DNA of 64,000 nucleotides from Pachyseris speciosa (GCA_016490735.1 JAEMWC010000193.1:80001-144000), one strand, 5' to 3'; positions 44,301 to 51,513 are shown, counted from the stretch's first letter. Notes: generated by a model from the sequence alone, not told the origin. Numbers and translations: made by a program.

Positions 44301-46766
44301 AAAACTTCGCCATCCTTGACGTCAAAGCGCCATTTCTGGTAGCCTTTTACTACGCATTTGAAGCTTACAATCGACAGCGCATCTGAAGCGATTTCTGCGG
44401 AATTTCTTCGTTTACGAAAAACACGTGCGCTACACTCCGGGCTGAAGTAACTCGAGCTTCCAAGATGTGGTTATGGATTTTCAACGCCTGTTTTACACCA
44501 ATCACGAGTTCGAAAATCGAACGTTCGATTGGGTTCGATTGATTTTTTTTTCTTTTCGGTGGGCACGACATTCTTCCTTGATCGTCTCAAAAGCTGGTTC
44601 GGTAATATTGGTCATGACTAGCCGAGTTCTTGAAGAGAGTGAAAGTCCACAGCATAAATTTGTTTTAGTGTGGCAGACATCAGCAAAATCTAAGTACATA
44701 GAAATCAACCAAAACTGAAAGCAAACAACAGAAGCTAACAGTTGCTTAAAGGTTTTATTTCCTGTGAAAGAATTGGCCAATTTTCTCTAGTTAGCTAGTT
44801 GTCCCCTCTAATAAGATTTTTTCGTTTTTGTGGTGTTTGTTTGTTAACACACAAATCCAAAAATGCATTTTTAATACAGTGTCATGCATTGTCATTTAGG
44901 AAAATTTTATGGTGGCTCTGAATAAAAACATTACTGACATCTAAACATGTGTGCTGATTAGTAGTGTTTTGTTTAAACAGCCCAATATATCGTTGCTATG
45001 CTGACCTATTACATACGGGAAATTGTCATAACTTCCTTATCAGTGACAGCATTTTCTGGATGCTATTATTATACTGCCATTATTATGAAGCGTGGCAGCA
45101 TTAATCCATAAAAGTATAAGTGTTGGAAATGGCAGGAAAGCAGTGTCAGCCATGCATGTTAGATATACCACCCTGTGTGCAAGTATGATTTAGTTTCTGT
45201 GAAGTAGTGCTATGTTTAGTTCTTGGTATTACCTGGCCTGTTGTTTGATTCTAGGGTCTTGGTGCTTATGGCGTAAGCAAGACAGCTCTATTTGGCCTTA
45301 CAAAGGTTTTAGCTGAAGAATGTGGTCACATGGCTGTGAGGGTCAACTGCATTGCTCCTGGGATCATCAAGACAAGATTTAGTGAAGCAGTACGCAACAA
45401 ACTTGCCTAGAAATGTTTTTGTTTGAAAATACTATTCGAAAAGTTATTTGCTGACAAACAATTACATGTGTGACCTGCTCCCCCTTCCCTCCCCTCCCCT
45501 CCCTCCCCTCCCCTCCCCTCCCTCCGCATTGTGTAACGGAATTCCAAGTTTAGTGATCGTGAGAAAATGTTCTTTCTTTGTATCTTTTCTGTCAGTGATG
45601 CATTCTGTTGCTGTGGACCATGTATTCCACTTGAAATTTGAGCACTGAATGAATGAGCTGGCTTTTTCTCTCCATATGTGCCTCTTATTTCAACTCAGTC
45701 ATTCAATTTACACCACAGAGAGTGAATAATCTATTGAAAGAATTTTTATTTTTGTTCCATTGTTAATATTCAAGTAATAAAAATAATTCGATATACATTT
45801 TTTTATTTTGAAGGCGAAAGTCTTTGTTGAGCACCTTTTTGCCACACTATTTTAAAATACTGCACATATGCCAACTCTCCAGATTATCAGGGAGTCTCCC
45901 AGATATGGGACGAATCTCTGTCTCCAGTAAAGAAAACCAAATCTCCAAGACAACAGTAATTTCGGGTCTTATTTCTAAAACAGTCAAATAATTGAATTCA
46001 GATTGTACAAAAAAATATGGTTTCTTGGCTGCAGTTGATATGCGCATGTTTCACCTTATCCATCACCAGCATTCACTGAAACCAAAGAAAAAACATTTTG
46101 TTATCATTGCCGTCGAGTATTGTATAGGGGCTGGGACAATTTTGTGGGAGGGGGTGAGTGCATCGATTTGTTAACTTGGGTTATGTTTGGTTTTAGATTT
46201 GGAAAAATGAAGCAATACTTCAACAATCTCTTCACCAGATACCACTCGGAAGGTAAGACCACAGGATTTGCACTAGTGGCTGGATAAGCTCTATTTATTT
46301 TTTCTTAATTAGCAGTCATCTAAAACTTCGTAAAAGTGCAAGCTACTGAGCCACAATCAGATAGACCCTGTAATACCTATCATGCATGACTAAGTTAAGA
46401 ATCTCTTATACATACATACATACATAAACTTTATTTTTTCTCGAATTTAATAGTAGCTCTTATAAAAGCTTATTTTATCCAACACTCATCGTCATCGTCA
46501 ACATTATTATCGTCATCGATTCTAACTTTTGAGTTTGTAAACCCGAGTAACACACATCACGATTCAGAAGGAAGGGAACAAACTAAAACATGGTAAAGAT
46601 GTAGGAGTCTCATAAACAAAAATGTTTGTCACTTTGTTTGCTTGTTTGCAGGATGGGCATGTCACATGATATTGGTGGAGCTGCGTCTTTCCTTTCATCT
46701 GATCAAGCATCGTACATCACAGGAGAAACTCTTGTCATTGGTGGAGGGCTGCAGTCAAGGCTTTAA
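20124..46766 (+). CDS. DHRS4: Dehydrogenase/reductase SDR family member 4 (DHRS4), 9 coding exons
   Basis: Coding exons: 20124-20245, 22810-22993, 23957-24034, 24887-24910, 26063-26133, 28368-28419, 45255-45389, 46197-46252, 46652-46766. All splice sites are GT-AG and the frame holds throughout, giving 278 residues, the usual length of DHRS4. Cofactor motif TASTEGIGFG is at 36-45, SNAAAN at 115-120, EKRGGGSV before catalytic Ser169, Tyr182 and Lys186 in AYGVSK, then RVNCIAPG, SYITGE and the C-terminal SRL. DHRS4 is a tetrameric NADPH-dependent retinal/carbonyl reductase of peroxisomes, and SRL is its type-1 targeting signal. A basic, Ser-rich leader (residues 1-28) could add mitochondrial targeting. 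Exon 4 is only 24 nt. Intron 6 is 16.8 kb and hosts three other coding units. The catalytic set is complete, so the enzyme should be active. Confidence 0.95.
20361..21963. mobile_element. Second copy of the TTAA MITE, split by a 1.3 kb insertion
   Basis: The left part (20361-20612) matches the 8535-9106 MITE in reverse orientation up to AAGCTGCATT. Similarity resumes at ATTCACACACTGC (21917). The outer ends are degraded and the AGTG of the TIR is missing. It lies in DHRS4 intron 1. Confidence 0.7.
20613..21916. mobile_element. 1304 bp inserted element with TCTCGG subterminal repeats
   Basis: The insertion is bounded by ATT on both sides (20610-20612 and 21917-21919), while the undisturbed MITE has one ATT at this point. 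The ends GGTATAGAAT... and ...GTCTTGGATTTTATAC are loosely inverse. Both subterminal regions are full of GTCTCGG(A/C)-type words. No transposase ORF was found. Confidence 0.65.
24548..24783. mobile_element. Foldback MITE with GTTCAACA words
   Basis: GCGAATGATACACAGTTCAA at the left end is mirrored at the right end (TTGAACTGTGTATCATTTGC). The interior repeats CAACATTTGTTGAAC in both orientations. It lies in DHRS4 intron 3, 100 bp before exon 4. Confidence 0.75.
25936..26035 (-). mobile_element. tRNA-derived SINE head
   Basis: The minus strand holds a box A-like TAGCTCAGTTGGTAGAGC (26011-25994) and a box B GGTTCAAACC (25967-25958) at tRNA-like spacing. The anticodon arm does not pair, so this is a SINE promoter, not a tRNA gene. 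It ends about 30 bp before DHRS4 exon 5. Confidence 0.65.
26508..26954. mobile_element. MITE with TIR CAGGGGCACCCAACGA
   Basis: 447 bp. The left end CAGGGGCACCCAACGA and right end TCGTTGGGTGCCCCTG are perfect inverses. AACACT flanks both sides (26502-26507 and 26955-26960). The CAGGG terminus recalls hAT elements, although those usually duplicate 8 bp. It lies in DHRS4 intron 5. Confidence 0.75.
27042..28053. mobile_element. 1 kb TIR element, ends TAACCCATTGGC...GCCAATGGGTTA
   Basis: The terminal inverted repeats of about 20 bp are TAACCCATTGGC(G/T)CCCG and its inverse. The small minus-strand ORFs inside (up to 140 codons, 27351-26929, crossing the left end) have no recognisable domain. It lies in DHRS4 intron 5. 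Confidence 0.65.
28466..28560 (-). mobile_element. LINE 3' tail remnant
   Basis: The minus strand has GCCCCACTGGGGAAGTGACA then ATAAAGGATGTATGTATGAA: the hairpin plus (TATG)n tail common at CR1/L2 3' ends. Confidence 0.6.
29503..29577 (-). pseudogene. Short third fragment of the A/B gene family
   Basis: This 75 bp stretch matches copy B near 38219-38294, the part coding for the N-terminal ~20-45 residues, with about 10% changes. It is isolated 2 kb from copy A, so the family once had at least one more unit here. Confidence 0.6.
29961..30126. mobile_element. CpG-rich foldback MITE
   Basis: TGCGAGTGGTCTCTAATT at the left is mirrored by AATTAGAGACTTCTCGCA at the right. The core arms (GGGCGAAAGACAAGCGCGCG and GCGAGGAGACGCGACG) are almost perfect inverses around a short GAGGGGAGCACCCCAC centre. 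Confidence 0.75.
30421..30637 (+). mobile_element. LINE 3' end inserted in unit A
   Basis: Present in unit A but absent at the matching place in unit B (CTCCAGATC|AAAATTAT at about 35955). It ends AGAATTAATAAAGTATTGTA with a TTGTAT repeat, a typical LINE 3' end. Confidence 0.7.
31740..31835. mobile_element. Fragment of the TTAA MITE
   Basis: It starts AGTGCTACTACGATCAGAAA directly after a TTAA that copy B also has at the matching codon (near 37052). Only one TIR is left; the other end was lost with the deletion of the gene middle. Confidence 0.8.
32227..33765 (+). pseudogene. 5'-truncated LINE with reverse transcriptase remnants
   Basis: Reverse transcriptase motifs occur in order over broken frames: FLDLKKAFDTVDH (about 32265), LLFLIYINDLP (32460), MYADDTH (32520), then the C-terminal RYIGPKLWNSL (33240) and a stop at 33341. 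The frame is broken after VDHDVL and again near 33150. The 3' UTR holds a (TA)n(TATG)n microsatellite and ends AATAAAGTCATGATGATGAT. It inserted into copy A between AGAAG direct repeats. Confidence 0.8.
33426..33535. repeat. (TA)n followed by (TATG)n microsatellite
   Basis: About 13 TA units and then about 19 TATG units, in the 3' UTR of the LINE remnant. Confidence 0.95.
33768..34699 (+). pseudogene. Second LINE 3' fragment
   Basis: The plus-strand frame 33782-34048 reads LNDLAPGYLSSMF and CSYRGATLWNGLPCNLRQVK, the C-terminal block of another LINE reverse transcriptase. A long AT-rich 3' UTR ends AATAAAGACTTTGAGATTTT. It belongs to the same block inserted into copy A. Confidence 0.7.
34085..34175. 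repeat. Degenerate telomere-like TTAGGG patch
   Basis: Several TTAGG(G/T/C) words in one orientation (AGGATTAGGGTTAGGTTTAG and neighbours) over 90 bp. TTAGGG is the cnidarian telomere unit; here it is decayed and internal. Confidence 0.5.
34870..35230. promoter_or_regulatory. 5' flank of copy A with internally repeated module
   Basis: Near-identical to the 5' flank of copy B (38410-38790). It holds two copies, about 215 bp apart, of a module containing GTCACATAAATCTGA and CGTTTTC(T/G)TACCATAT. Confidence 0.45.
35254..35327. repeat. (TA)n microsatellite
   Basis: About 37 uninterrupted TA units between unit A and the hammerhead palindrome. Confidence 0.97.
35351..35500. mobile_element. Palindromic Penelope-like terminal fragment
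   Basis: Two arms of about 70 bp are near-perfect inverses around ACTGCAATCGTTGAAGT. Each arm carries CTGATGA, then GGTCCTATA, then GAAACAGCACT, i.e. hammerhead boxes. No reverse transcriptase or GIY-YIG domain is nearby, so the family name is an inference from the ribozyme. Confidence 0.55.
35365..35422 (-). ncRNA. Hammerhead ribozyme, complete core
   Basis: Minus strand 5' to 3': stem I strand GTTGC (35422-35418), core CTGATGA (35417-35411), stem II GTGTGG (35410-35405) pairing with CCATAT (35389-35384), GAAA (35383-35380), stem III ACAG/CTGT with a two-base loop, cleavage-site C at 35370, and the stem I partner GCAAT (35369-35365). Every conserved core position is present and all three stems pair (G-U wobbles at the base and in the middle of stem II). 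The opposite arm (CTGATGA at 35441, GAAA at 35475) has lost the cleavage triplet. Confidence 0.7.
36970..38352 (-). CDS. Copy B: intact intronless gene for a helical protein with a hydrophobic core segment
   Basis: 460 residues from the ATG at 38352 (AAAATGG context). The frame stays open further upstream but has no earlier ATG nearby. The stop TAA overlaps an AATAAA signal. Residues 20-100 are mixed; 105-215 are long charged helices; 219-238 are hydrophobic and Ala/Gly-rich (LLNTVKGALTGIVSAAASMA); 250-290 are charged helix; a mid-C-terminal helix holds MMKAAIFWQQM; 420-460 are coiled coil. There is no signal peptide. I do not recognise a named family. A long helical bundle with a central hydrophobic hairpin resembles ClyA/HBL-type membrane-inserting helical proteins, but that is a weak inference. 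It lies antisense inside DHRS4 intron 6 and is the intact partner of pseudogene A. Confidence 0.75.
   Translation of the reverse strand: MADTDVVIDGEQFNLVAIPDAGSKLVQTAKQHLLGSLDLHSLVEDLGKLGNFIRVAYNGVAGHTEVQIKVQRVGYKITKLADKSAVTVHKFKGASQSVIEELKGTYEYLLDGLEEMALETLSQLTSIAKDMAAAAHELHNDFEKATTDVIDALEDTQRAKGSEEEKVKAREEERKQFEIKRQQAVMQQKNALEAEERAKAFYNEAQNREDKAIDAQDSLLNTVKGALTGIVSAAASMATRDVDKVVEKIASINDKSGYIEAMKMANEEKKKQMEEMQKQRDLRQEALLQCIEFAEKIKNCQDDSALAEAAIEALHSSIGALKSLSAIMMKAAIFWQQMQVHCESLATGEMQKQVERAMKMPEEKRIKVWTSNAFKGKALRYYSKWVALDDVCGVYMLQIKETRQDLYNYLVDNPTIEQARKNVRKLAATFENDLKEAQEKLEKENMKALEAKKELENSDE
38410..38990. promoter_or_regulatory. 5' flank of copy B with three repeated modules
   Basis: GAAACAGCAT followed by GTCACATAAATCTGA and TACCATAT occurs at about 38481 and again 210 bp further on (38691). 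A decayed third module at about 38860-38990 keeps TATGACCACTGCTCGCC and TACCATATTTGG. The same modules flank copy A. Being directly upstream of the start codon, they may hold the promoter. Confidence 0.4.
39154..39483. mobile_element. MITE with TIR TGCACCTATCAGTGTCAAGC
   Basis: 330 bp. The ends TGCACCTATCAGTGTCAAGC and GCTTGACATTGATAGGTGCA are inverse. The interior repeats a TCAAAATCCCCACCC unit with G/C-rich runs. Its right end is 45 bp from the start codon of gene C. Confidence 0.75.
39528..41397 (+). CDS. Gene C: two-exon gene for a coiled-coil protein with a hydrophobic hairpin
   Basis: Exon 1 is 39528-40079 (donor GAG|gtaaac) and exon 2 is 41011-41397 (acceptor TTCTTAG), joined in phase 0: 312 residues, stop TAG, AATAAA at 41433. 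Residues 1-50 are helical; 55-132 are a strongly charged coiled coil; 133-148 are hydrophobic (PFFWIPIVGWLLFFIE) with Pro and Gly typical of a hairpin; 150-205 are coiled coil; then a helix with SFIMQAVAFWDEI. Order and the IM-x-A-x-x-FW pattern parallel copy B, so B and C may be distant relatives in one cluster. No named family was recognised. It is transcribed divergently from copy B, in the same direction as the host DHRS4. Confidence 0.7.
40654..40692 (+). ncRNA. Degenerate hammerhead-like motif
   Basis: CTGATGA, then an imperfect stem (GACACT...AGTGAC), then GAAACGTTGGGTC. The box order is right but stem II starts out of register and stem I does not pair. Probably a Penelope-type relic in the intron of gene C. 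Confidence 0.35.
41745..41928. mobile_element. Foldback MITE, TIR AGACCCATTCGGC
   Basis: Arms of about 38 bp (AGACCCATTCGGCTTACTCA... and its inverse ending GCCGAATGGGTCT) differ at very few positions, so the copy is young. It lies downstream of gene C. Confidence 0.8.
43399..44546. repeat. AATCGAACTCAA palindromic clusters
   Basis: A dense cluster at 43399-43612 repeats TCGAACTCAATC and its inverse GATTGAGTTCGA at least eight times. A second, short cluster (TCGAAAATCGAACGTTCGAT) lies at 44508-44546. These look like subterminal repeats of a DNA transposon of about 1.1 kb; no transposase was recognised between them. Confidence 0.5.
45480..45525. repeat. CCCTCC pyrimidine tract
   Basis: A low-complexity C/T repeat (CCCCTCCC units) in DHRS4 intron 7. 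Confidence 0.9.
46409..46440 (-). mobile_element. LINE 3' tail remnant
   Basis: The minus strand reads AATAAAGTTTATGTATGTAT, a minimal LINE 3' end in DHRS4 intron 8. Confidence 0.5.
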
Positions 46767-46794
46767 ATATAATGTAACCAAAAAACCACTACTG

Positions 46795-46956
46795 CAATAG
46801 GCTAGTTTCGAATTGTGCAAGAACAAAAGAACCAAGTCGAGGTTCATATGAGTAATTTGCATTTTCTTTTGTCAAAAACAAAGGAAAATGCAAATTATTC
46901 CCCTGAACTTCAACTAGGTTCTTTTGTTTCTTCTACAATTCGAAAATAGCCTATTG
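46795..46956. mobile_element. Foldback MITE in the DHRS4 3' UTR
   Basis: CAATAGGCTAGTTTCGAATT is mirrored at the right end by AATTCGAAAATAGCCTATTG, with paired blocks (AACAAAAGAACC, GCATTTTC) through to the middle. It starts 28 bp after the DHRS4 stop, so it would form a long hairpin in the transcript. Confidence 0.8.
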
Positions 46957-47630
46957 CACTTAAATTTCTTTGCTTAACACTTGAGATAACACTATCTAGA
47001 TACATGCTTCTACAGGAGTTAGAACTGGTGAAATGAAGTACTTTATGCAAACTGTGCTTTTGTGCCCAGTCAAAAATAATAAAAACAGCAACAAATCGTG
47101 AGGATAACCCTGTGTTGGACTTTGATCTCATCCAAGCAGAAAAAAATAATATTCCAAAAAACCATACCTTCCCCTTGGAGGCTAGATGCAACGAAAATTA
47201 GGCTAGTCACACCTAGGATGTACTAGCCAGGAGGTGACATCAAACAAAGGTTTTTGCGTTCTACGTTAGGAAAACGTAACCTAATCTTGGGTGCCCTTTG
47301 TTACCAAGCAGTGAGTTATTTCGTCGTTTGCGTGTACCACTTAAGTGCGCATCTCTTGATTAATTCGAATTGCGCGCATCACATGCGAAAATGATATCGC
47401 GCGCGTCCCATGAATCATCCTCGATCTTTTATATTCACAATTTTCTCCACAAACCTAAATTTATAAAACGTAAAATTGCGGAGATGGAGGTATCCAAAAG
47501 AGCCCAAGCACCTTACAGGGGATGCTCCCATGATAAAAGCAGACAAGACTACCATGGGGTACACCGGAAGTGACTGGTAGATGCTCAGAAGCTATGCCGT
47601 CAATCACACCTCTTTGTTATTCAACCTTAA

Positions 47631-47736
47631 GGTAGTCAGAGAGCCAATGCATTAGCTGGTCTGTGACAACGTACCATTTCAACTTTTCAATGAGAATGGT
47701 GTGGTCAACACACTTGGCAGACTCAAGGTACAAAAG
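47631..47736 (-). pseudogene. LINE reverse transcriptase fragment
   Basis: The minus strand reads AKCVDHTILIEKLKWYVVTD then QLMHWLSDYL, matching the palm block that follows the A-box of LINE reverse transcriptases (F-x-KAFDSVDH-x-IL-x-x-KL). The catalytic Asp region is decayed. Confidence 0.6.
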
Positions 47737-47820
47737 ATGATCTGGGTATGGGGATGGCCAAAACACAAGGATATCCATATCACTGTGACAGCGCCATTTT
47801 GAATAACAACGAAATAAAAT

Positions 47821-47936
47821 AGCTCATTTTGGAAAGGACTGGGATCGAAGATTGTTTCTTCGCAATACACGTCCTTGCAGCCAATCCCACATTCCCTTGC
47901 ATGGCCACTCGGTCCCAGTCTTTTCCAGAGTGAGCT
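47821..47936. mobile_element. Small foldback MITE
   Basis: AGCTCATTTTGGAAAGGACT is mirrored by AGTCTTTTCCAGAGTGAGCT. 116 bp, no coding. Confidence 0.65.
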
Positions 47937-49885
47937 ATTGAACGGGAGCAAGCCTCTGTTGTGTACGCCATGTGCTAAGCAACCATGTTGGCAAGATGAC
48001 AGTTTAATGAATATATACCCACAATACTTCAAACATAACTGTTTACTGTGCTTGGTGGTGTGTTTTCCCATAACAATTTATGTCACGGTTGCGGTCACCA
48101 TTAAGTGACTTTACAAAGTCTCAACGAGTTTTTTCTACTGTCTTGATCTGCATTAAATGGTCACCTCGCAAACGAAAACTACCCAAATATATAATTACAA
48201 CTAGCCTGGCTGGTTGAGTTTCCTGTTGCCATTGAAACCAAGCAAGCTTTCGTAAGATCTTTTAAAAAGTGTTTCCTTTGTACAAATGAGTAACAGCACT
48301 TAATCACGAAGGCGAGAAATAATTTTTTATAAATTATCTTTACAGTGATCTAAGTCGTGACCCTAAACTGGTAGACTGATTTTGATTATTTGCTGAGCGA
48401 TAAATCTTTGCCTGTACCTAGCATCACTGTTTTGCAGTTGCCGCGCACCTCTCAGTAACCTCTTATTTCATTGGTTCTTATTAACACGCAGCTCCATTAT
48501 TTCAGGGCTAGGGTCCATTGTTTTTGTTGTTTGTTTATTGTTTTCTCAGCCAATCCTGTGAGTTGTTCCGAGAACTGCGCGCCGCCTCATGTTTTGCATG
48601 CTATGAAGACGAATTTAAAAGATTATCTTTATTTTTGGCTCAAGACCTAGTAGATTTTCCAGCCTCCAACTCGAGTCCGCAGAAGCTGCTAAAAGTAAAA
48701 GCATGGAAATAAAATAATTTTTGTCATGGAGAAATTCCATGCAAGCTTCAAAGTTCAAAACTGCATCGGGTCAAGAAAAAAGTGCTGGAGTAGGTTTTGC
48801 CTTCTTTTCCAGAAATTTTAGTGCAAAAGTGTTTGTTATGTATTAAACCAAGAAAAAAAGAAACGGTGTGAATGCATAAGTCTTCTCCAGCAAAGTTATA
48901 GAATAGAAACTGCATTAAAACAATACATCAGCTGCAAAACAGACTGTGCAAGAATTTAAATGAAAATCTTACCTCACAAAACGAGCAGCCTGAACAAATC
49001 TTTTTTCACCTTAAGAAAGTAAGCATTACAAAACACCTCTTCTGCTTCCAATTTACATAGGAAGTATGAACAAAAAAAGAAAACAGGACCTCAATTTGCT
49101 TCCTTTTTATCAGCAACTCCAACCAAGCAGCAAGCATCTGACCCCATTGTATCCTGGGAAATTTCACATATTTTTGAGCGGGAAAGTCTACCTCCAAACA
49201 ATTTACTATTTTGTAATTTATTAGTTATTAAGTCTCTGACCAGCCTTCAATCCTGCAACACCAGTTGTCCAGGTACTTTCAACTTTCAATGAAACGGTCA
49301 CAAATGCAGATTGAAGCCTGGTGAGACAAGGCGCATTTTCTTTAAGGCCCCTTGTTCATGAGCAACGAACTGCAAGTACAACTGTAGCTTGAAATGAGCA
49401 TTTGAACAAAGTTTGTCACATTCATAGTGCTAATAAAAAGATCTTTGAACCTGGCAATGTTTAAGCCTTCTCAGCCCTTGATGATGATGAGCTCAGGCAC
49501 CAGCAAATGACCCATAACACAGCAACACGATTCTGCAGATCAGAAAGTTAATTTAAAGGTGCTGAGTATAGTCATGTGACCAGCTGCCATGTGACAACAT
49601 ACATGCACACCATACCCAGTCCCTCCAATAAACTCTTTGGAGAAGGAAGACTATATTGGAAAGACACCACCCTCACCCCGGGTGAATCGGGTACCTCAAA
49701 TCGGGTATTGTAGTCGGTATTTTTGGCTGTAATAGTTGCAAAAAACACTAGTTGGTGCTATTCACAGATTATTATGACGCTCTGACAAAGTTTAAACAAG
49801 TAATAAATCATAAGAGCGACAGCGGTATTTTCCACGCATATATGCGTGGTTAGGATGCAAAGGGTTAAAGGGGTAAGGGCTTGGA

Positions 49886-49955
49886 CTAATCTCGTACCCA
49901 GATCCTACTTGTGATATTTGTGATTGAAATGTGGGAGGTCTGGATACGAGACTAG
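49886..49955. mobile_element. Small foldback MITE
   Basis: CTAATCTCGTACCCAGATC is mirrored by GGTCTGGATACGAGACTAG. 70 bp. Confidence 0.6.
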
Positions 49956-50562
49956 GGTTGGACCACGAGGCAGAGCCTCCCTGTATGAAAGTATGTTATC
50001 ATTGAAAATTATGAGGCGGAGGGGGGGGGGGGTATCAAAACCCATTGACAGTTTTTGGAATTTTCAGAAGGGGAGGAAAGTGGGGAGGAGAGGGGGGTCT
50101 TAAAAATGTCCATAGGAGGGGTGCGAGATTTTTGTTGTCACAAAATGCAAAATTCACTTTAAGTAAATGGGCCCATTGAGTTGGCCTTAACGGCTACATT
50201 GAATATTTGTTAATTCGTATTCTTTTGTAATTTTACGTAAATGTGTAATTTTACGTGCAGCGGCGTAGCGTCCATATACGCACGTACACCCGTTCGTACA
50301 CCTAAAATTTGGACAAAAATATTTTTCTTATTCCCGGAAAGCATACTTTTAAAGTTACCATAAAATTGGGACGATTTTAAAATGCCGAATTATGCTGGCG
50401 TCTGTGTGTACAACTTTCTGGGGAGCATGCCCCCACACCCCCTAATTTGAAGCGCCTTTGGCGCTAGAAATTTTCTTCTCTGTGCGTACACCTTCAAAAT
50501 CTTACGTCGTGAATCAACAATTGTGCTAGTGGTTATTAAAAAACTTGAACTAAATGTTTGTC

Positions 50563-50592
50563 TGTTGTTGTTGTTGTTGTTGTTGTTGTTTT
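50563..50592. repeat. (GTT)n microsatellite
   Basis: About nine GTT units followed by a T-run, just beyond the TP53RK stop. Confidence 0.9.
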
Positions 50593-50630
50593 TTTAAGAA
50601 AATAACCTTAAGCTAACCACTGGATTACAT

Positions 50631-50812
50631 TCAGCCAACCATAGTTCTCCTCTTTCCCCTCAGCCTCACTTCGTCTAGTTTCTTGATGATCTCGTCAGCC
50701 TTGTTAGCTTTCTTTCTATAATTTTCCAAGACAACCTGGAAGCGATGCTTGGTGTCCGGATGCGTGCTCAGAAATGCTCTTTCCAAAACGTAAAGATCGA
50801 CGCCTTTATCCT
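50631..50812 (-). CDS. TP53RK: Last exon of a TP53RK/Bud32-type kinase
   Basis: Behind an acceptor (GTTGACAG) the frame codes (E)[20 protein letters not shown], ends [16 protein letters not shown] and stops at TGA 50633-50631. This matches the C-terminal segment of TP53RK (PRPK), where [11 protein letters not shown] follows the DFG loop and the basic RLRG(R/K)(K/R)R-MVG tail ends the protein. TP53RK is the small kinase/ATPase of the KEOPS complex that makes tRNA t6A. Splice phase is 1, with one base of the Glu codon supplied upstream. I could not find the exon with the ATP site and the HGDLTTSN loop between here and 64000, so it lies outside the window or was missed. Confidence 0.85.
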
Positions 50813-51331
50813 CTGTCAACGGTGATGAGAGGTTAGTTCAAAGTCAGTAAGAATAATGTTTTCAAAACCCGTTTTAGCAAGATGTTTGAGGTGGTCAAGC
50901 CTCCATGGAAGCAATCCTGTGAATTCGTGACTTCGCCGCCATTTATAAATGGTAGCGAAGTCAAAGAATCATCAAATGATGTAGTTGGCCAGATTGGAGG
51001 CGCCGTTCACACGGTAACTGATATGGATGCTTGCCAAACAAACTCGATGCATCGAAGAGAGGCGGCCGTATTCGCATGGCAATCAACACGTCAATTTCGC
51101 GGCGATGCTTTTCGTAGGCATTGACAATAGCTAAGAAATACTTTGTAAAAACACATCTAATTAAAACTATGCCTGCTTGAATAAAGCAAATTGTATACAA
51201 TCACCTTATAAAATGCTGTACTCACCAGAATTTTCCACCCGACTCTACGAAAATTGACAGGTTTCAAGAGTAACCGAAAGTCTACCGATGAATCAATCGG
51301 ACCTGAATCGTCACAATCGTCAGTGGTATTT

Positions 51332-51513
51332 TAGCCTGTTCCAGGCTCTCAGGAAATTGGGGGCGAGCGCGCGAGAATGAGCGAAGAAAATTTAGCGGGG
51401 CTGGGGCTGGGCTCCCCCCATTCCCCGCGCGATTTTCTTCCCTCGTTCTTCGCTTGTTGCTGCGTTTTTCACTCTTCGCTCGCCCAAAATATCTGTGAGC
51501 CTGGAACAGGCTA
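51332..51513. mobile_element. Foldback MITE, TIR TAGCCTGTTCCAGGCTC
   Basis: The ends TAGCCTGTTCCAGGCTC and GAGCCTGGAACAGGCTA are perfect inverses. The flanks GTGGTATTT and GTGGTAGTT suggest a 9 bp duplication with one change, as in Mutator-like elements. Confidence 0.75.

Larger units (their letters stand above)
28420..45254. other. DHRS4 intron 6, a 16.8 kb gene-hosting intron
   Basis: Bounded by the exon 6 donor and the exon 7 acceptor (ATTCTAG). It contains the tandem gene pair A/B, gene C and many repeats. Long tracts with nothing recognisable are 28570-29490, 40085-41005 (intron of gene C, apart from the hammerhead-like spot near 40654), 41940-43390 (one G-run near 42130) and 44550-45250. 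Confidence 0.85.
46957..50630. other. Spacer between DHRS4 and the TP53RK exon
   Basis: No host gene was recognised. An AATAAA near 47087 could end the DHRS4 transcript. It holds a LINE remnant (47631-47736), two foldbacks (47821-47936 and 49886-49955), a G-run near 50020 and a GTT repeat at 50563-50590. Nothing is recognisable at 48100-49880. Confidence 0.5.

Noticed and set aside
51332..51513. Minus/plus hairpin as a transcription terminator
   Set aside because: Bacterial-style terminators do not apply; perfect TIRs and near-duplicate flanks show a MITE.
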